A stretch of 64,000 nucleotides of DNA from Microthrixaceae bacterium (GTDB taxonomy: Bacteria > Actinomycetota > Acidimicrobiia > Acidimicrobiales > Microtrichaceae), in the NCBI GenBank assembly GCA_023957975.1, contig JAMLGM010000003.1:252501-316500 (forward strand). Direction: 5' to 3'. Below are positions 52,844 to 61,437 of the stretch, one piece after another (position 1 is the stretch's first letter; every line of letters begins with the position of its first letter). Below the pieces are notes generated by a model. The model was not told where the DNA came from. It ran no database searches and saw nothing but the letters and a program-made list of their open reading frames with translations. The position numbers and the translations under genes are program-made.

Positions 52844-53647
52844 ATGACAGGGTTTGTGATCATCCCGCTGTTGCTCGCGGTCGCTGCCGGTATCGGCATG
52901 GTGTTGACCCGAGCGTCGAAGGAACGCCGCGAGGTGATGGCTCGCCTCGACCGTGAACGCACCATCCGCCCCGGCTACAGCCCCACGGCGGAACTGTTTC
53001 GCAGCGCCGGCGTGTCCGAGGCCCACATCGAACAGATGGCGCCGTTCGTTTCGGCCCCACGCATCGCTTCCGCCGACCCGCCGACCAGTTCGATTCCGGC
53101 ACCGGTGTCCCCGGAGGCAACGGGGGCATCATGGCCGTCGGACCGGCCATCGCAGTGGCCATCGGAGCACGCTGTCGTGTCGGCTCCGACCGCCGGTGCG
53201 AAGCGGCCACCAGCACCCTCCCCGGCGGCGCCCGCGCCCACCGTGCCGGCATCCGCACCGGCACCCGCCCCGTCAGCACCCGCCCCCACCGTGTCGATGC
53301 CCGCCGTCGCCGCCACCTCCACCCGCGCATCGGGCGGACTGTCGATGCTGCGCCACGTGTCGATTCCCTCAGGGTTCATCCCGCTCGGACCCGAGGGCGA
53401 TGAGCGCGTCGTCTTCGCAGTGGAACGCAGCGCCCGATCCGTCCGCGACCAGATCGAGCAGCTCTTCGCCGAGGCGGGGGCATCGGTCTCGTGGCTCGAA
53501 CCGACGGTGGCGGCCGTGGCGCGCGACGGCGAACGGGCCCTGGTGAGCCTCTACCCCGATGCACACACCACCCGCGACCTCGACGGCAACGCGCTGTTCC
53601 CGACTGCACGTCCCGACGAGACGGTCGTGCGCATCACGGCGGCCTGA
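52844..53647 (+). CDS. Unknown protein: TM anchor, Pro/Ala linker, C-terminal domain
   Basis: A 267-residue protein I do not recognise. One N-terminal TM helix (GFVIIPLLLAVAAGIGMVL) is followed by a charged helical segment (residues 23-65). A ~90-residue Pro/Ala-rich linker follows (about 75-165). The C-terminal ~95-residue domain contains HVSIPSGFIPLGPEGDERVVFAVERSARSVRDQIEQLFAEAGASVSWLEPTVAAVARDGERALVSLYPDAHTTRDLDGN. The composition suggests an envelope- or membrane-tethered binding domain, most likely cytoplasmic. It diverges from rarA by 60 bases and is followed by the second palindrome copy. Confidence 0.75.
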   Translation: MTGFVIIPLLLAVAAGIGMVLTRASKERREVMARLDRERTIRPGYSPTAELFRSAGVSEAHIEQMAPFVSAPRIASADPPTSSIPAPVSPEATGASWPSDRPSQWPSEHAVVSAPTAGAKRPPAPSPAAPAPTVPASAPAPAPSAPAPTVSMPAVAATSTRASGGLSMLRHVSIPSGFIPLGPEGDERVVFAVERSARSVRDQIEQLFAEAGASVSWLEPTVAAVARDGERALVSLYPDAHTTRDLDGNALFPTARPDETVVRITAA

Positions 53648-53659
53648 CGCCCCAGATCA

Positions 53660-53713
53660 CCGTTCTCCGATAACCAGTGGTCGTGATCACGACCACTGGT
53701 TATCGGGAAACGG
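53660..53713. repeat. Palindrome, copy 2 (40-bp perfect core)
   Basis: The central 40 bases (53667-53706) match the copy at 51605-51662 exactly. Outside the core two pairs are lost, then pairing resumes over five more (53660-53664 with 53709-53713). It lies between the stop at 53647 and the next gene on the plus strand. Confidence 0.93.
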
Positions 53714-53734
53714 GTTGTACGCTGGCGCGTGCCC

Positions 53735-54037
53735 ATGACGCGCTCACGCCACCGCACACCGACAGCGCCCAAGGCGCCGACACCGGCCGAGGTGGAACTC
53801 GTCGCCAGGATCTCGGTGGGTCTGGGGGTCGGCAGCCTCGTGAGCGTCCTGGTGCCGACCGTGCCGATCATCCTCGGCATCGCCACCCTGCTCGCGGCAT
53901 TCACCGCCCGACGTCACCGCAGCACCGAAGGCCCCGGCCCGGAACGTCACGCCATCGTGATGGGCATCATCGGTATCTGCGTCGGTGCGCTGATGATGGC
54001 GTTCTACCTCTACGGCGCGTCGAAGCTCCGGGGCTGA
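53735..54037 (+). CDS. Small two-TM membrane protein (DUF4190-like)
   Basis: A ~100-residue protein with two TM helices (about ISVGLGVGSLVSVLVPTVPIILGIATLLAAF and IVMGIIGICVGALMMAFYLYG) and a polar N-terminus. This is the pattern of DUF4190-like small membrane proteins. Function unknown. GTG 53729 or ATG 53735 can start it. It faces aspS across 24 bases. Confidence 0.7.
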   Translation: MTRSRHRTPTAPKAPTPAEVELVARISVGLGVGSLVSVLVPTVPIILGIATLLAAFTARRHRSTEGPGPERHAIVMGIIGICVGALMMAFYLYGASKLRG

Positions 54038-54061
54038 CGGGCCGTCGGCCCGTCGGCAGAC

Positions 54062-55888
54062 TCAGTCGGCAGCCTTGGGCAGCAATCGCAGGCCCAACTC
54101 ATCGAGCTGGGCGCGGTCGATCTCGGTGGGGGCCTTCGTCAGCGGATCGCCGCCCGACTGGGTCTTGGGGTACGCGATGACCTCGCGGATGTTCTCCTCG
54201 CCGACCAGCAGCGCGACGATTCGGTCGATCCCGAACGCGAACCCGGCGTGCGGCGGTGGGCCGAACTTGAACGCATCGAGCAGGAACCCGAACTTCGACT
54301 GTGCTTCCTGCGCCCCGATGCCCAACAGTTCGAAGATGCGGTTCTGAATGTCGGCGCGGTGGATACGAACCGAACCCGAACCGAGTTCCCATCCGTTCAA
54401 CACCAGGTCATAGGACTGACTGCGCACCTTCAACAGGTCCTCGGGGGTTCCGTCGAGCAGACCCCAGTCCTCCTCGTTGGGCATCGTGAACGGGTGGTGG
54501 GCCGACACGGGCTTACCGGTGGCCTCGTCGATGTCCTCGAACAGCGGGAAGTCGACGATCCACAAGAAGTTGAGTCCGCCTTCGTTCACCGGGGGACGGC
54601 CGATTTCCAGGCGCAACAGTCCGAGCACGTGGCGGACCTTGATCCGTTCATCGGCGACGATCAACAACAGGTCGCCGGTCTGCGCCTCCGTCGCCGAGAC
54701 GAGCGCGGCAAGTTCGTCGGCGGACAGGAACTTGGCGACCGGGCTGTCGAGTTCGCCCCCCTCCTTCACCCGCATCCACACCAGGCCCTTGGCCCCCCAG
54801 CGTTTGGCCTGATCGGTGAGATCGTCGAGACGACTGCGGGTGAACTCGGAACCTCCGGGAACCCGGATGCCCTTGATGCACGGGGCCTTGAACGCGTTGA
54901 ACCCGGTGTTCGAAAACACCTCGGTCAGCTCGATCAGTTCGAGGCCGAACCGCACGTCGGGTTTGTCGGAGCCGAAGCGCTCGACCGCCTCGGTCCAGGT
55001 CATCCGAGGGATCTCTCCGATGTCGTCGCCCGTCACCGACTTCACCACCGCGGCGACGGCGTGGCTGATCGCCGCGAACACGTCTTCCTGGCTCGCGAAG
55101 GACATCTCGGCATCGAGCTGGGTGAACTCGAACTGACGGTCCGCTCGCAGGTCCTCGTCGCGGAAACACCGCGCGATCTGGTAGTAGCGATCGACCCCAC
55201 CCACCATGCAGAGCTGTTTGAACAGCTGCGGCGACTGGGGCAGTGCGTAGAACGTGCCGGGCTTCTGGCGGCTCGGCACGACGAAGTCGCGAGCGCCCTC
55301 GGGGGTCGAGGCGATGAGCATGGGCGTTTCGACCTCGAGGAACCCCTGCTCCTCCATCGCCGACCGAATGGCACTGTTGACCTTGGCCCGGGTGCGCAGA
55401 TTGCGCTGCATCTGCTCGCGACGAAGGTCGAGGTAGCGATGGCGCAGGCGGATCGTCTCGTCGATCTCCTGGCGGTCGTCGAGCTGGAACGGGATCGGCT
55501 CGGAGGTGGACAGGATCTCGACCGTGCAGTCCTTCAGCTCGACCTCACCCGTGGCCAGATTCGCGTTCGCCGTCCCCTCGAGCCGCGCGCTCACGGTGCC
55601 GGTCACGCTCACCACGTACTCGCTTCGCAGATCCGCGGCACCGTCGACGACGCACTGGGTCAGGCCCGTGTAGTCGCGCAGGTCGATGAAGGCGAGGTGT
55701 TCGCCGTGCTCGCGGCGCCGGGCCACCCAGCCAGACAGCGTGACAGTCTCACCGATATTCGCGGCCCTCAGCTCCCCACAGGTGTGGGTGCGAAACGCGG
55801 TCGTCAACGACGGCCGAGCGACACTCGTCGAGGCGGAGGTGCTGGCGGGCGCGGGGGTGCTGGCGGGCGCGGAAACAGAGTCGGTCAC
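54062..55888 (-). CDS. aspS: Aspartyl-tRNA synthetase (bacterial type)
   Basis: A 608-residue class IIb synthetase with an N-terminal OB anticodon domain (TLSGWVARRREHGEHLAFIDLRDYTGLTQCVV) and catalytic core RHRYLDLRR, TPEGARDFVVPSR, ARCFRDEDLRADRQFEFTQLD and FGIDRIVALL. The bacterial GAD insertion domain lies between. The Ala/Ser/Thr-rich N-terminal ~25 residues are low in complexity. Whether it discriminates Asp from Asn tRNA needs knowledge of gatCAB, which is not in the window. It is followed upstream by hisS (17-base gap). Confidence 0.97.
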   Translation of the reverse strand: MTDSVSAPASTPAPASTSASTSVARPSLTTAFRTHTCGELRAANIGETVTLSGWVARRREHGEHLAFIDLRDYTGLTQCVVDGAADLRSEYVVSVTGTVSARLEGTANANLATGEVELKDCTVEILSTSEPIPFQLDDRQEIDETIRLRHRYLDLRREQMQRNLRTRAKVNSAIRSAMEEQGFLEVETPMLIASTPEGARDFVVPSRQKPGTFYALPQSPQLFKQLCMVGGVDRYYQIARCFRDEDLRADRQFEFTQLDAEMSFASQEDVFAAISHAVAAVVKSVTGDDIGEIPRMTWTEAVERFGSDKPDVRFGLELIELTEVFSNTGFNAFKAPCIKGIRVPGGSEFTRSRLDDLTDQAKRWGAKGLVWMRVKEGGELDSPVAKFLSADELAALVSATEAQTGDLLLIVADERIKVRHVLGLLRLEIGRPPVNEGGLNFLWIVDFPLFEDIDEATGKPVSAHHPFTMPNEEDWGLLDGTPEDLLKVRSQSYDLVLNGWELGSGSVRIHRADIQNRIFELLGIGAQEAQSKFGFLLDAFKFGPPPHAGFAFGIDRIVALLVGEENIREVIAYPKTQSGGDPLTKAPTEIDRAQLDELGLRLLPKAAD

Positions 55889-55905
55889 GCAGCGAGCCTA
55901 CCGGC

Positions 55906-57189
55906 TCAACCAGCGTCGATCTGCACCCGCCGGCGCAGCACGTCGACGATCTCGCCACGCGGCACGGTCGTCTGTGCCCCCTCGTGGTCGCTCGAGCGAA
56001 GGTCGCGCAACGACACGACGCCGCCGGCCCGTTCATCGTCGCCGACGATGATTCCCCACCGCGCTCCCGAACGATCCGCCTGTTTCATCTGCGCCCGCAG
56101 CGATCGCCCGCCGTAGGCCCGGTCACACGACACTCCCCCACGACGGAGCTCCAACAACAGGTCGCGCCCGTGGGAACCGTCGCCTCCGAGTTCGACCACG
56201 AACGCGTCAACCGTCAACTCGGGCGTCTCGAACACACCCTCTCGATCGCATGCCAACAGGATCCGCTCGATTCCCGACCCGAACCCCACACCCGGCAATG
56301 GCGGGCCGCCGAGGGATTCCACCAGTCCGTCGTAACGCCCGCCCCCGCCGATCGTCGACTGGGCTGCGTCCATTGCCTCGCTGATGATCTCGAACACCGT
56401 GTGGGTGTAGTAGTCGAGGCCGCGAACCAACCGCGGATTGAGCGTCACTGGAACCCCGGCCGCGGCCAACCCTTGTTGAACCCGGTCGAAATGGGCGAGC
56501 GCAACCTCCGACATCGACTCCATCAGGGTCGGCACCCCGTCGAGCGCAGCGCGGGTCGCCGCTCGCTTCGAGTCGAGGACGCGCATCGGATGCCGGTCGA
56601 TCTTGGCGGCATCCTCGGGGTCGAGATCGCCGACGCGTCCGTTCAGAAACGCTCGCAGGGCGTCCATGTAGCGCGCACGGCTCTCGGGGTCTCCGATCGA
56701 GTTCAGCTCCAACCGGAGCTGCGACAGCCCGAGCGACCGGTAGAAGTCCCACAGGCCGACGATCAATTCGACGTCCACGTCCGGCTCCGCCGCACCGAAA
56801 CACTCCGCACCGAGCTGATGATGCTGGCGATAGCGCCCGGCCTGGGTGTTTTCGTGGCGGAAGTGCTGGGAGAAGTACCAGACCTTGAAGGGGGTCAGCG
56901 GCCGATGCTGGATGACCGAGCGAGCCACCCCCGCCGTCGACTCGGGCCGCAACGCGATATGGGTGCCGTCGCGGTCGGTGAAGTCGTACATCTCCTTGGT
57001 GACGACATCGGTTCCCTCACCGACCCGTGCGAACACCGCAAGCTCTTCGAGAATCGGAGTCTGAATGTACCGATATGCGCTTCGACCGAACTGCTCGGCA
57101 AAGCGGCTGATGAGCTCGAGCCAACGCTGGGAGGTCGGGGGCACGAGGTCGTGCATCCCCTTGAGGGACTGAAAGGTCGGTGCGGCCAC
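55906..57189 (-). CDS. hisS: Histidyl-tRNA synthetase
   Basis: A class II synthetase of ~427 aa: FQSLKGMHDLVPP, motif 2 region WYFSQHFRHENTQAGRYRQHHQLGAECFG, the His-binding RGLDYYTHTVFE, and motif 3 GSGIERILLA. The anticodon domain closes the chain. GTG 57187-57189 gives the usual family N-terminus; longer starts at 57267 or 57291 would add ~26-34 residues without homology. A repeat-rich 207-base gap separates it from rel, the common actinobacterial order. Confidence 0.94.
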   Translation of the reverse strand: MAAPTFQSLKGMHDLVPPTSQRWLELISRFAEQFGRSAYRYIQTPILEELAVFARVGEGTDVVTKEMYDFTDRDGTHIALRPESTAGVARSVIQHRPLTPFKVWYFSQHFRHENTQAGRYRQHHQLGAECFGAAEPDVDVELIVGLWDFYRSLGLSQLRLELNSIGDPESRARYMDALRAFLNGRVGDLDPEDAAKIDRHPMRVLDSKRAATRAALDGVPTLMESMSEVALAHFDRVQQGLAAAGVPVTLNPRLVRGLDYYTHTVFEIISEAMDAAQSTIGGGGRYDGLVESLGGPPLPGVGFGSGIERILLACDREGVFETPELTVDAFVVELGGDGSHGRDLLLELRRGGVSCDRAYGGRSLRAQMKQADRSGARWGIIVGDDERAGGVVSLRDLRSSDHEGAQTTVPRGEIVDVLRRRVQIDAG

Positions 57190-57269
57190 GGCGTCACAGG
57201 CTAGTGCCCTGTCTGCGAACCTCAGGGCGACGACCGGGCCAGCGTTGCCTCGCTCCGACTCTGCCATGG

Positions 57270-57315
57270 ACTGGGCGCGCCAGCGGGTCACATCCGACCC
57301 GCCAGCGCGCCCAGT
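57270..57315. repeat. Imperfect hairpin in the rel-hisS gap
   Basis: ACTGGGCGCGC (57270-57280) pairs with GCGCGCCCAGT (57305-57315), then CGGGTC pairs with GACCCG after a small internal mismatch; the loop is about 6 bases. It may be a rel terminator or a hisS leader structure on the minus strand. Confidence 0.6.
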
Positions 57316-57384
57316 CCTGTCCGCCAGTCCTGTCCGCCCGCCAGTCGTGTCCGCCAGTCCTGTCCGACCCGCCAGTCGTGTCCG
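57311..57384. repeat. 13-bp direct repeat array between rel and hisS (5 copies)
   Basis: Five copies of CCAGTC(C/G)TGTCCG at 57311, 57324, 57341, 57354 and 57372, directly joined or spaced by 4-5 bases. The short irregular spacing rules out a CRISPR array. Confidence 0.9.
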
Positions 57385-57396
57385 CCGGCCGACCCG

Positions 57397-59610
57397 CTAT
57401 TCCCGGGTGCCGGACCGATAGGCGTCGTACACCGAATCGATCTGGCGCAGGGTCGACAGGATCGCGTCGAGATGGCTCGGATCGCCGAGTTCGAACTCGA
57501 AGCGCATCTTCGACACGCGATCGGCCCCGGTCGAGGCGTTGCAGCTCAAGATGTTGACCTGCTGGTCCGCCAGCGACAGCGTCACGTCCTGCAACAGACG
57601 GCTGCGGTCGAGCGCCTTGACCTCGACCGCAACGGTGAAGGTGCCCGTCGACTGCTCGTCCCAGGAGACGTTGATCAGTCGTTCGCCGTGGCTGTGCGCC
57701 AGCGAGGCCCCGGTCTCACAGTCCGCCCGGTGCACCGACACCCCCCGACCCCGGGTCAGGAACCCGATGATGCGATCGCCAGGAACCGGAGTGCAGCAGC
57801 GGGCGATGCGCACCAGTTCGTCGTCGTGACCCTCGACGTGCACGCCCACGGCGTGGCGGCGTTTGCCGCGCGAGGACACCGCCCCGGTGGAGATGACCTC
57901 GGTCTGTCCCTCCGACACCCCGCGCTTTTCGGTCGAGAGTTTCGCGACGACGTCGGCCGGGTCGATCCGGCCCTCGACGAAGGCACGCAACAGCGCCTCG
58001 AAGGATGCGACCCCGAACTGGGGGGCCAACGCGTCGAGGGTCTCGTCGGTGGCGAGGCGGCGAACCGCCGGCGGCTCCGCCCGAAGCGACTTCGCCAACA
58101 GCTCACGGCCGGCCTCGACCTCGTCCTCACGGCGCTCGCGGTTGAACCACTGCTTGATCTTCTGCTGTGCCGACCGGGTGGCCACGAACTCGAGCCAATC
58201 GAGCGACGGGCCGGCGCCGTCCACCTTCGCTGTGAAGATCTCGACGGTGTCGCCCGACTGCAGCTTGTGGTCGAGGGTGACGAGCCGACCCCCAACCCGC
58301 GCGCCGATACACCGGTGCCCGACCTCGGTGTGGATCTGGTAGGCGAAATCCACCGGGGTCGAACCCTTGGCGAGGGTGTGGACGTCGCCTTTCGGCGTGA
58401 AGACGTAGACCTCGTCCTGTTCGAGGTCGGTCTTCAGGTTCGCCATGAACTCCTCCGGGTCGAGCAGCTCGCGCTGCCAGTCGACCATCCGGTTGAGCCA
58501 GGGCAGATCCTCCGGCGGCGCGCCCGCACCTTCCTTGTAGACGAAATGCGCGGCGAGGCCTGACTCGGCGCGCTGGTGCATCTCCCGGGTACGGATCTGC
58601 ACCTCGAGGGGCTTGCCCTGCGGACCGACGACGGTGGTGTGCAGCGACTGGTACAGGTTGAACTTCGGCGATGCGATGAAGTCTTTGAACCTCCCCACCA
58701 CCGGCATCCACGCCGAGTGAATCGCGCCGAGCGCGGCGTAGCAGTCCTTCTCGGAGTTCACGATGACCCGCAACCCCACCAGGTCGTAGATGTCGTCGAA
58801 CTCCTTGCCGCGAAGCACCATCTTGTCGTAGATGCTCGACAGGTGCTTGCTGCGCGACGTGACGTCGGCCTGAATCTGCACGAGCGCCAGCCGTTGGCGC
58901 AGCTCCTCTTCCACCTGGGTGAGATAGAGCTCGCGCTCCGGCGCACGGGTGGCGACCATGTGATCGATCTCGGCGTAACGCTTCGGGTGCTGTGACGCGA
59001 AACACAGGTCCTCGAGCTGCTGTTTCAGCTCACCCATCCCGAGGCGATGCGCCAGCGGGGCGTACACCGCGAGCGTCTCGTTCGCCGTCTTGTTCTGCTT
59101 GTCCGCCGGAAGCGCCGCAATCGTTCGCATGTTGTGAAGGCGATCGGACAACTTGATGACCAGCACCCGGATGTCGTCGGCCATCGCCACGAGCATTTTG
59201 CGAATCGCCGCCGCCTGTTGGGCCTGCTTGGAATCGAAATGGATTCGATCGAGCTTGGTCACGCCGTCCACGAGGCGCGCGACCTCCGGACCGAACTGCT
59301 CCGCAAGGTCGTCGAGGCTCACGTCGGTGTCCTCGACCGAATCGTGCAACAGCGCCGCACAGATCGTGTCCTCGTCGAGGCCGTAGGAGGCGACGATCGT
59401 CGCGACCGCGAGCGGGTGGGTGATGTAGGGCTCCCCCGACTTTCGCTTCTGCCCCTCGTGCGCGATCGCCGCCACCTCATAGGCGGACTGGATCTTGTCG
59501 GTGTGGCCCCGCGGATGAGCGGCGCGGTACTGCTCGATCAGTGGTGCGAGAGCTTCGATCGGTGGCTGCTGATTGCGCCTCCATGGAAGAACTCGAGTCA
59601 TCGTCGCCAT
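57397..59610 (-). CDS. rel: Bifunctional (p)ppGpp synthetase/hydrolase
   Basis: Rel makes and degrades (p)ppGpp in the stringent response. The 737-residue protein has an intact HD hydrolase domain (AHEGQKRKSGEPYITHPLAVA, ALLHDSVEDTD), and the synthetase domain (KFNLYQSLHTTVVGPQGKPLEVQIRTREMH). TGS follows (VYVFTPKGDVHTLAKGSTPVDFAYQIHTEVGHRCIGARV), then the ZFD/CC-like region (IARCCTPVPGDRIIGFLTRGRGVSVHRADC) and a C-terminal ACT domain (TVAVEVKALDRSRLLQDVTLSLADQ). Both catalytic halves look active. It is followed upstream by apt, the usual actinobacterial pair. Confidence 0.97.
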   Translation of the reverse strand: MATMTRVLPWRRNQQPPIEALAPLIEQYRAAHPRGHTDKIQSAYEVAAIAHEGQKRKSGEPYITHPLAVATIVASYGLDEDTICAALLHDSVEDTDVSLDDLAEQFGPEVARLVDGVTKLDRIHFDSKQAQQAAAIRKMLVAMADDIRVLVIKLSDRLHNMRTIAALPADKQNKTANETLAVYAPLAHRLGMGELKQQLEDLCFASQHPKRYAEIDHMVATRAPERELYLTQVEEELRQRLALVQIQADVTSRSKHLSSIYDKMVLRGKEFDDIYDLVGLRVIVNSEKDCYAALGAIHSAWMPVVGRFKDFIASPKFNLYQSLHTTVVGPQGKPLEVQIRTREMHQRAESGLAAHFVYKEGAGAPPEDLPWLNRMVDWQRELLDPEEFMANLKTDLEQDEVYVFTPKGDVHTLAKGSTPVDFAYQIHTEVGHRCIGARVGGRLVTLDHKLQSGDTVEIFTAKVDGAGPSLDWLEFVATRSAQQKIKQWFNRERREDEVEAGRELLAKSLRAEPPAVRRLATDETLDALAPQFGVASFEALLRAFVEGRIDPADVVAKLSTEKRGVSEGQTEVISTGAVSSRGKRRHAVGVHVEGHDDELVRIARCCTPVPGDRIIGFLTRGRGVSVHRADCETGASLAHSHGERLINVSWDEQSTGTFTVAVEVKALDRSRLLQDVTLSLADQQVNILSCNASTGADRVSKMRFEFELGDPSHLDAILSTLRQIDSVYDAYRSGTRE

Positions 59611-59640
59611 CGCGTCGCTCCGGGGTCCGCTCGGATGGGG

Positions 59641-60162
59641 TCAGTCGTAGGTCACGATCGACGATACGGCAACATCGGGAACTCGCGACCTCCCACCGAG
59701 GCCAACCAATTCCACGAGGAAGCTCGTGGCGACGACCGTCGCTCCGACACTGCGTAACAACGCCACCGCAGCGCCGGCTGTTCCCCCGGTGGCCAAAACG
59801 TCGTCGACCAACAGGACCCGTTGGCCGGGGCTGACCGCGTCGCTGTGGATCTCGAGCGTGTCGGTTCCGTACTCGAGGGCATATTCCTGGCGGTGAACGT
59901 CGCGCGGCAGCTTGCCAGGTTTACGCACCGGCACGAACCCGACTCCGAGCCGAACCGCGACCGGGGCGGCGAACACGAAGCCCCGGGCTTCGATGCCGGC
60001 GACCACATCGACCTTTCCGAAGAACGGCTCGGCGATCGTGTCGATGGACGAGTTGAATGCCGACCCGTCGGCCAACAACGGAGTGATGTCACGAAAGGTC
60101 ACACCGGGGGCCGGATAGTCGGGAAGGTCCGTGATGAAACGCGAGAGGTCCTCTGGGGTCAT
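59641..60162 (-). CDS. apt: Adenine phosphoribosyltransferase
   Basis: Apt salvages adenine using PRPP (made by prs elsewhere in the window). The 173-residue protein has DYPAPGVTFRDITPLLAD, the flexible loop RKPGKLPRDVHRQEYALEYGTD and the PRPP loop VLLVDDVLATGGTAGA. ATG 60160-60162 is chosen because it gives the normal N-terminus; a start at 60204 adds 14 residues. It lies between secF and rel. Confidence 0.96.
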   Translation of the reverse strand: MTPEDLSRFITDLPDYPAPGVTFRDITPLLADGSAFNSSIDTIAEPFFGKVDVVAGIEARGFVFAAPVAVRLGVGFVPVRKPGKLPRDVHRQEYALEYGTDTLEIHSDAVSPGQRVLLVDDVLATGGTAGAAVALLRSVGATVVATSFLVELVGLGGRSRVPDVAVSSIVTYD

Positions 60163-60243
60163 GGGCGCCGAGCGTAGCGGCACCCGCTGCGGGTCCTCGC
60201 CCACCGATCGGCGGCGCGGGCGCCGGGCACCCGCGCCACAGAC

Positions 60244-61437
60244 TCAGCGCTTCTTGCCCTGCTTGCGCGGACGCGGCGGCACCGCTCGGTCGTACTTCTG
60301 TGCCAACTCCGCCGTGGTCGCGGCCTGATCGACGGAACGCTCCACAGCCCCGACCTTCGCAGTCTCGCGACGGCGGGTGGCCCCTTCGGGAACCACGCCG
60401 ACCTCCCAACTGTCCACCTTGGGGATGTGATCGGCCTCGGCCTCGATACCCCGGGCACGTGCGCGCGAGCGAACCCGGGAATACGCAGGCTCGCGTTCTT
60501 TGAGCCACACCAGCATGGGAGCGGCGACGCCGATGGAGGAATACACCCCGATCGCCAAACCGATGATGAGCGCCAACGAGAAGTCCATCATCGTCGGCTG
60601 ACCGAACATCAGCCCGCCCACGATGAAGATGGCCAGCGGCGGAAGGATCGCAACCATGGAGGTGTTCACCGAGCGCATGATCACCTGGTTGAGCGAGCGC
60701 CTCATGATGGCGTTGTAGGTGTACTTGCCGCTCGGGTCGTACTTGGCGGCGTTCTCCCGCACCCGGTCGTACACGACGATCGTGTCGTACAACGAGAACC
60801 CGAGAATGGTCAGGATGGAGATGACCGTCGCCGGGGTGACCTCGAAACGGGCGATGGCGTAGATGCCGACGGTGATCAACACGTCGTGGGCCACCGCGAG
60901 CAGGCCCGACACCGCCATGCGCCACTCGAGGGTCCAGGCCATGTAGCCGGCGATCACGATGAAGAACACGATCAGCGCCCGAACCGCGTCGCGGGTGATC
61001 GACTTACCCCACGACGGGCCGATCGTGTTGGTGCCGATGTCGGTGACGTCGATCTGGGCGTCGTCGGGAGCGCTGGAGTTCGCGGCATCGGCGAGGGCCT
61101 GGCGGATCTCGTTCGACTCCGAAATGTCTTTCGCAGCAGTCGCCTGCACGCGAAGGATCGACGTGCCCTCGGCGTCGGTGATCCGCTGAATCTTGGCGCC
61201 ACCAAGCTTGTCGAACGATTCGAGTACCTGCTCGGCCTGATCGCTGGAGATGTGTTTGGAGGGAACCTCCCAGACGGCACCACCTTTGAAGTCGATCGAC
61301 AGGTTGAGACCCCAGATCGAGATCACCACCACCGACACGACCGTCGCCGCCGCGCTGACGAGCATCATCCAGCGCCACAGGCCGGTGAAGTCGAAATCCG
61401 TCTGAACCCGATAGAGCTTCTTACGTGTGCTGCTCAT
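60244..61437 (-). CDS. secF: Protein translocase subunit SecF
   Basis: A 397-residue RND-like membrane subunit that, with SecD, uses proton flow to help release proteins after Sec transport. N-terminal TM helix, SIDFKGGAVWEVP in the periplasmic domain, and a C-terminal helix set with FEVTPATVISILTILGFSLYDTIVVYDRVREN and MRRSLNQVIMRSVNTSM. The last ~90 residues are a polar, basic cytoplasmic tail longer than in many relatives. The ATG overlaps the secD stop by 4 bases. Confidence 0.96.
   Translation of the reverse strand: MSSTRKKLYRVQTDFDFTGLWRWMMLVSAAATVVSVVVISIWGLNLSIDFKGGAVWEVPSKHISSDQAEQVLESFDKLGGAKIQRITDAEGTSILRVQATAAKDISESNEIRQALADAANSSAPDDAQIDVTDIGTNTIGPSWGKSITRDAVRALIVFFIVIAGYMAWTLEWRMAVSGLLAVAHDVLITVGIYAIARFEVTPATVISILTILGFSLYDTIVVYDRVRENAAKYDPSGKYTYNAIMRRSLNQVIMRSVNTSMVAILPPLAIFIVGGLMFGQPTMMDFSLALIIGLAIGVYSSIGVAAPMLVWLKEREPAYSRVRSRARARGIEAEADHIPKVDSWEVGVVPEGATRRRETAKVGAVERSVDQAATTAELAQKYDRAVPPRPRKQGKKR

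Noticed and set aside
54248-56116. 622-codon plus-strand open frame
   Set aside because: Antisense to aspS and hisS, whose motifs are clear.
57311-57384. CRISPR array
   Set aside because: Units are only 13 bp and are joined directly or by 4-5 bases; there are no spacers and no cas genes.
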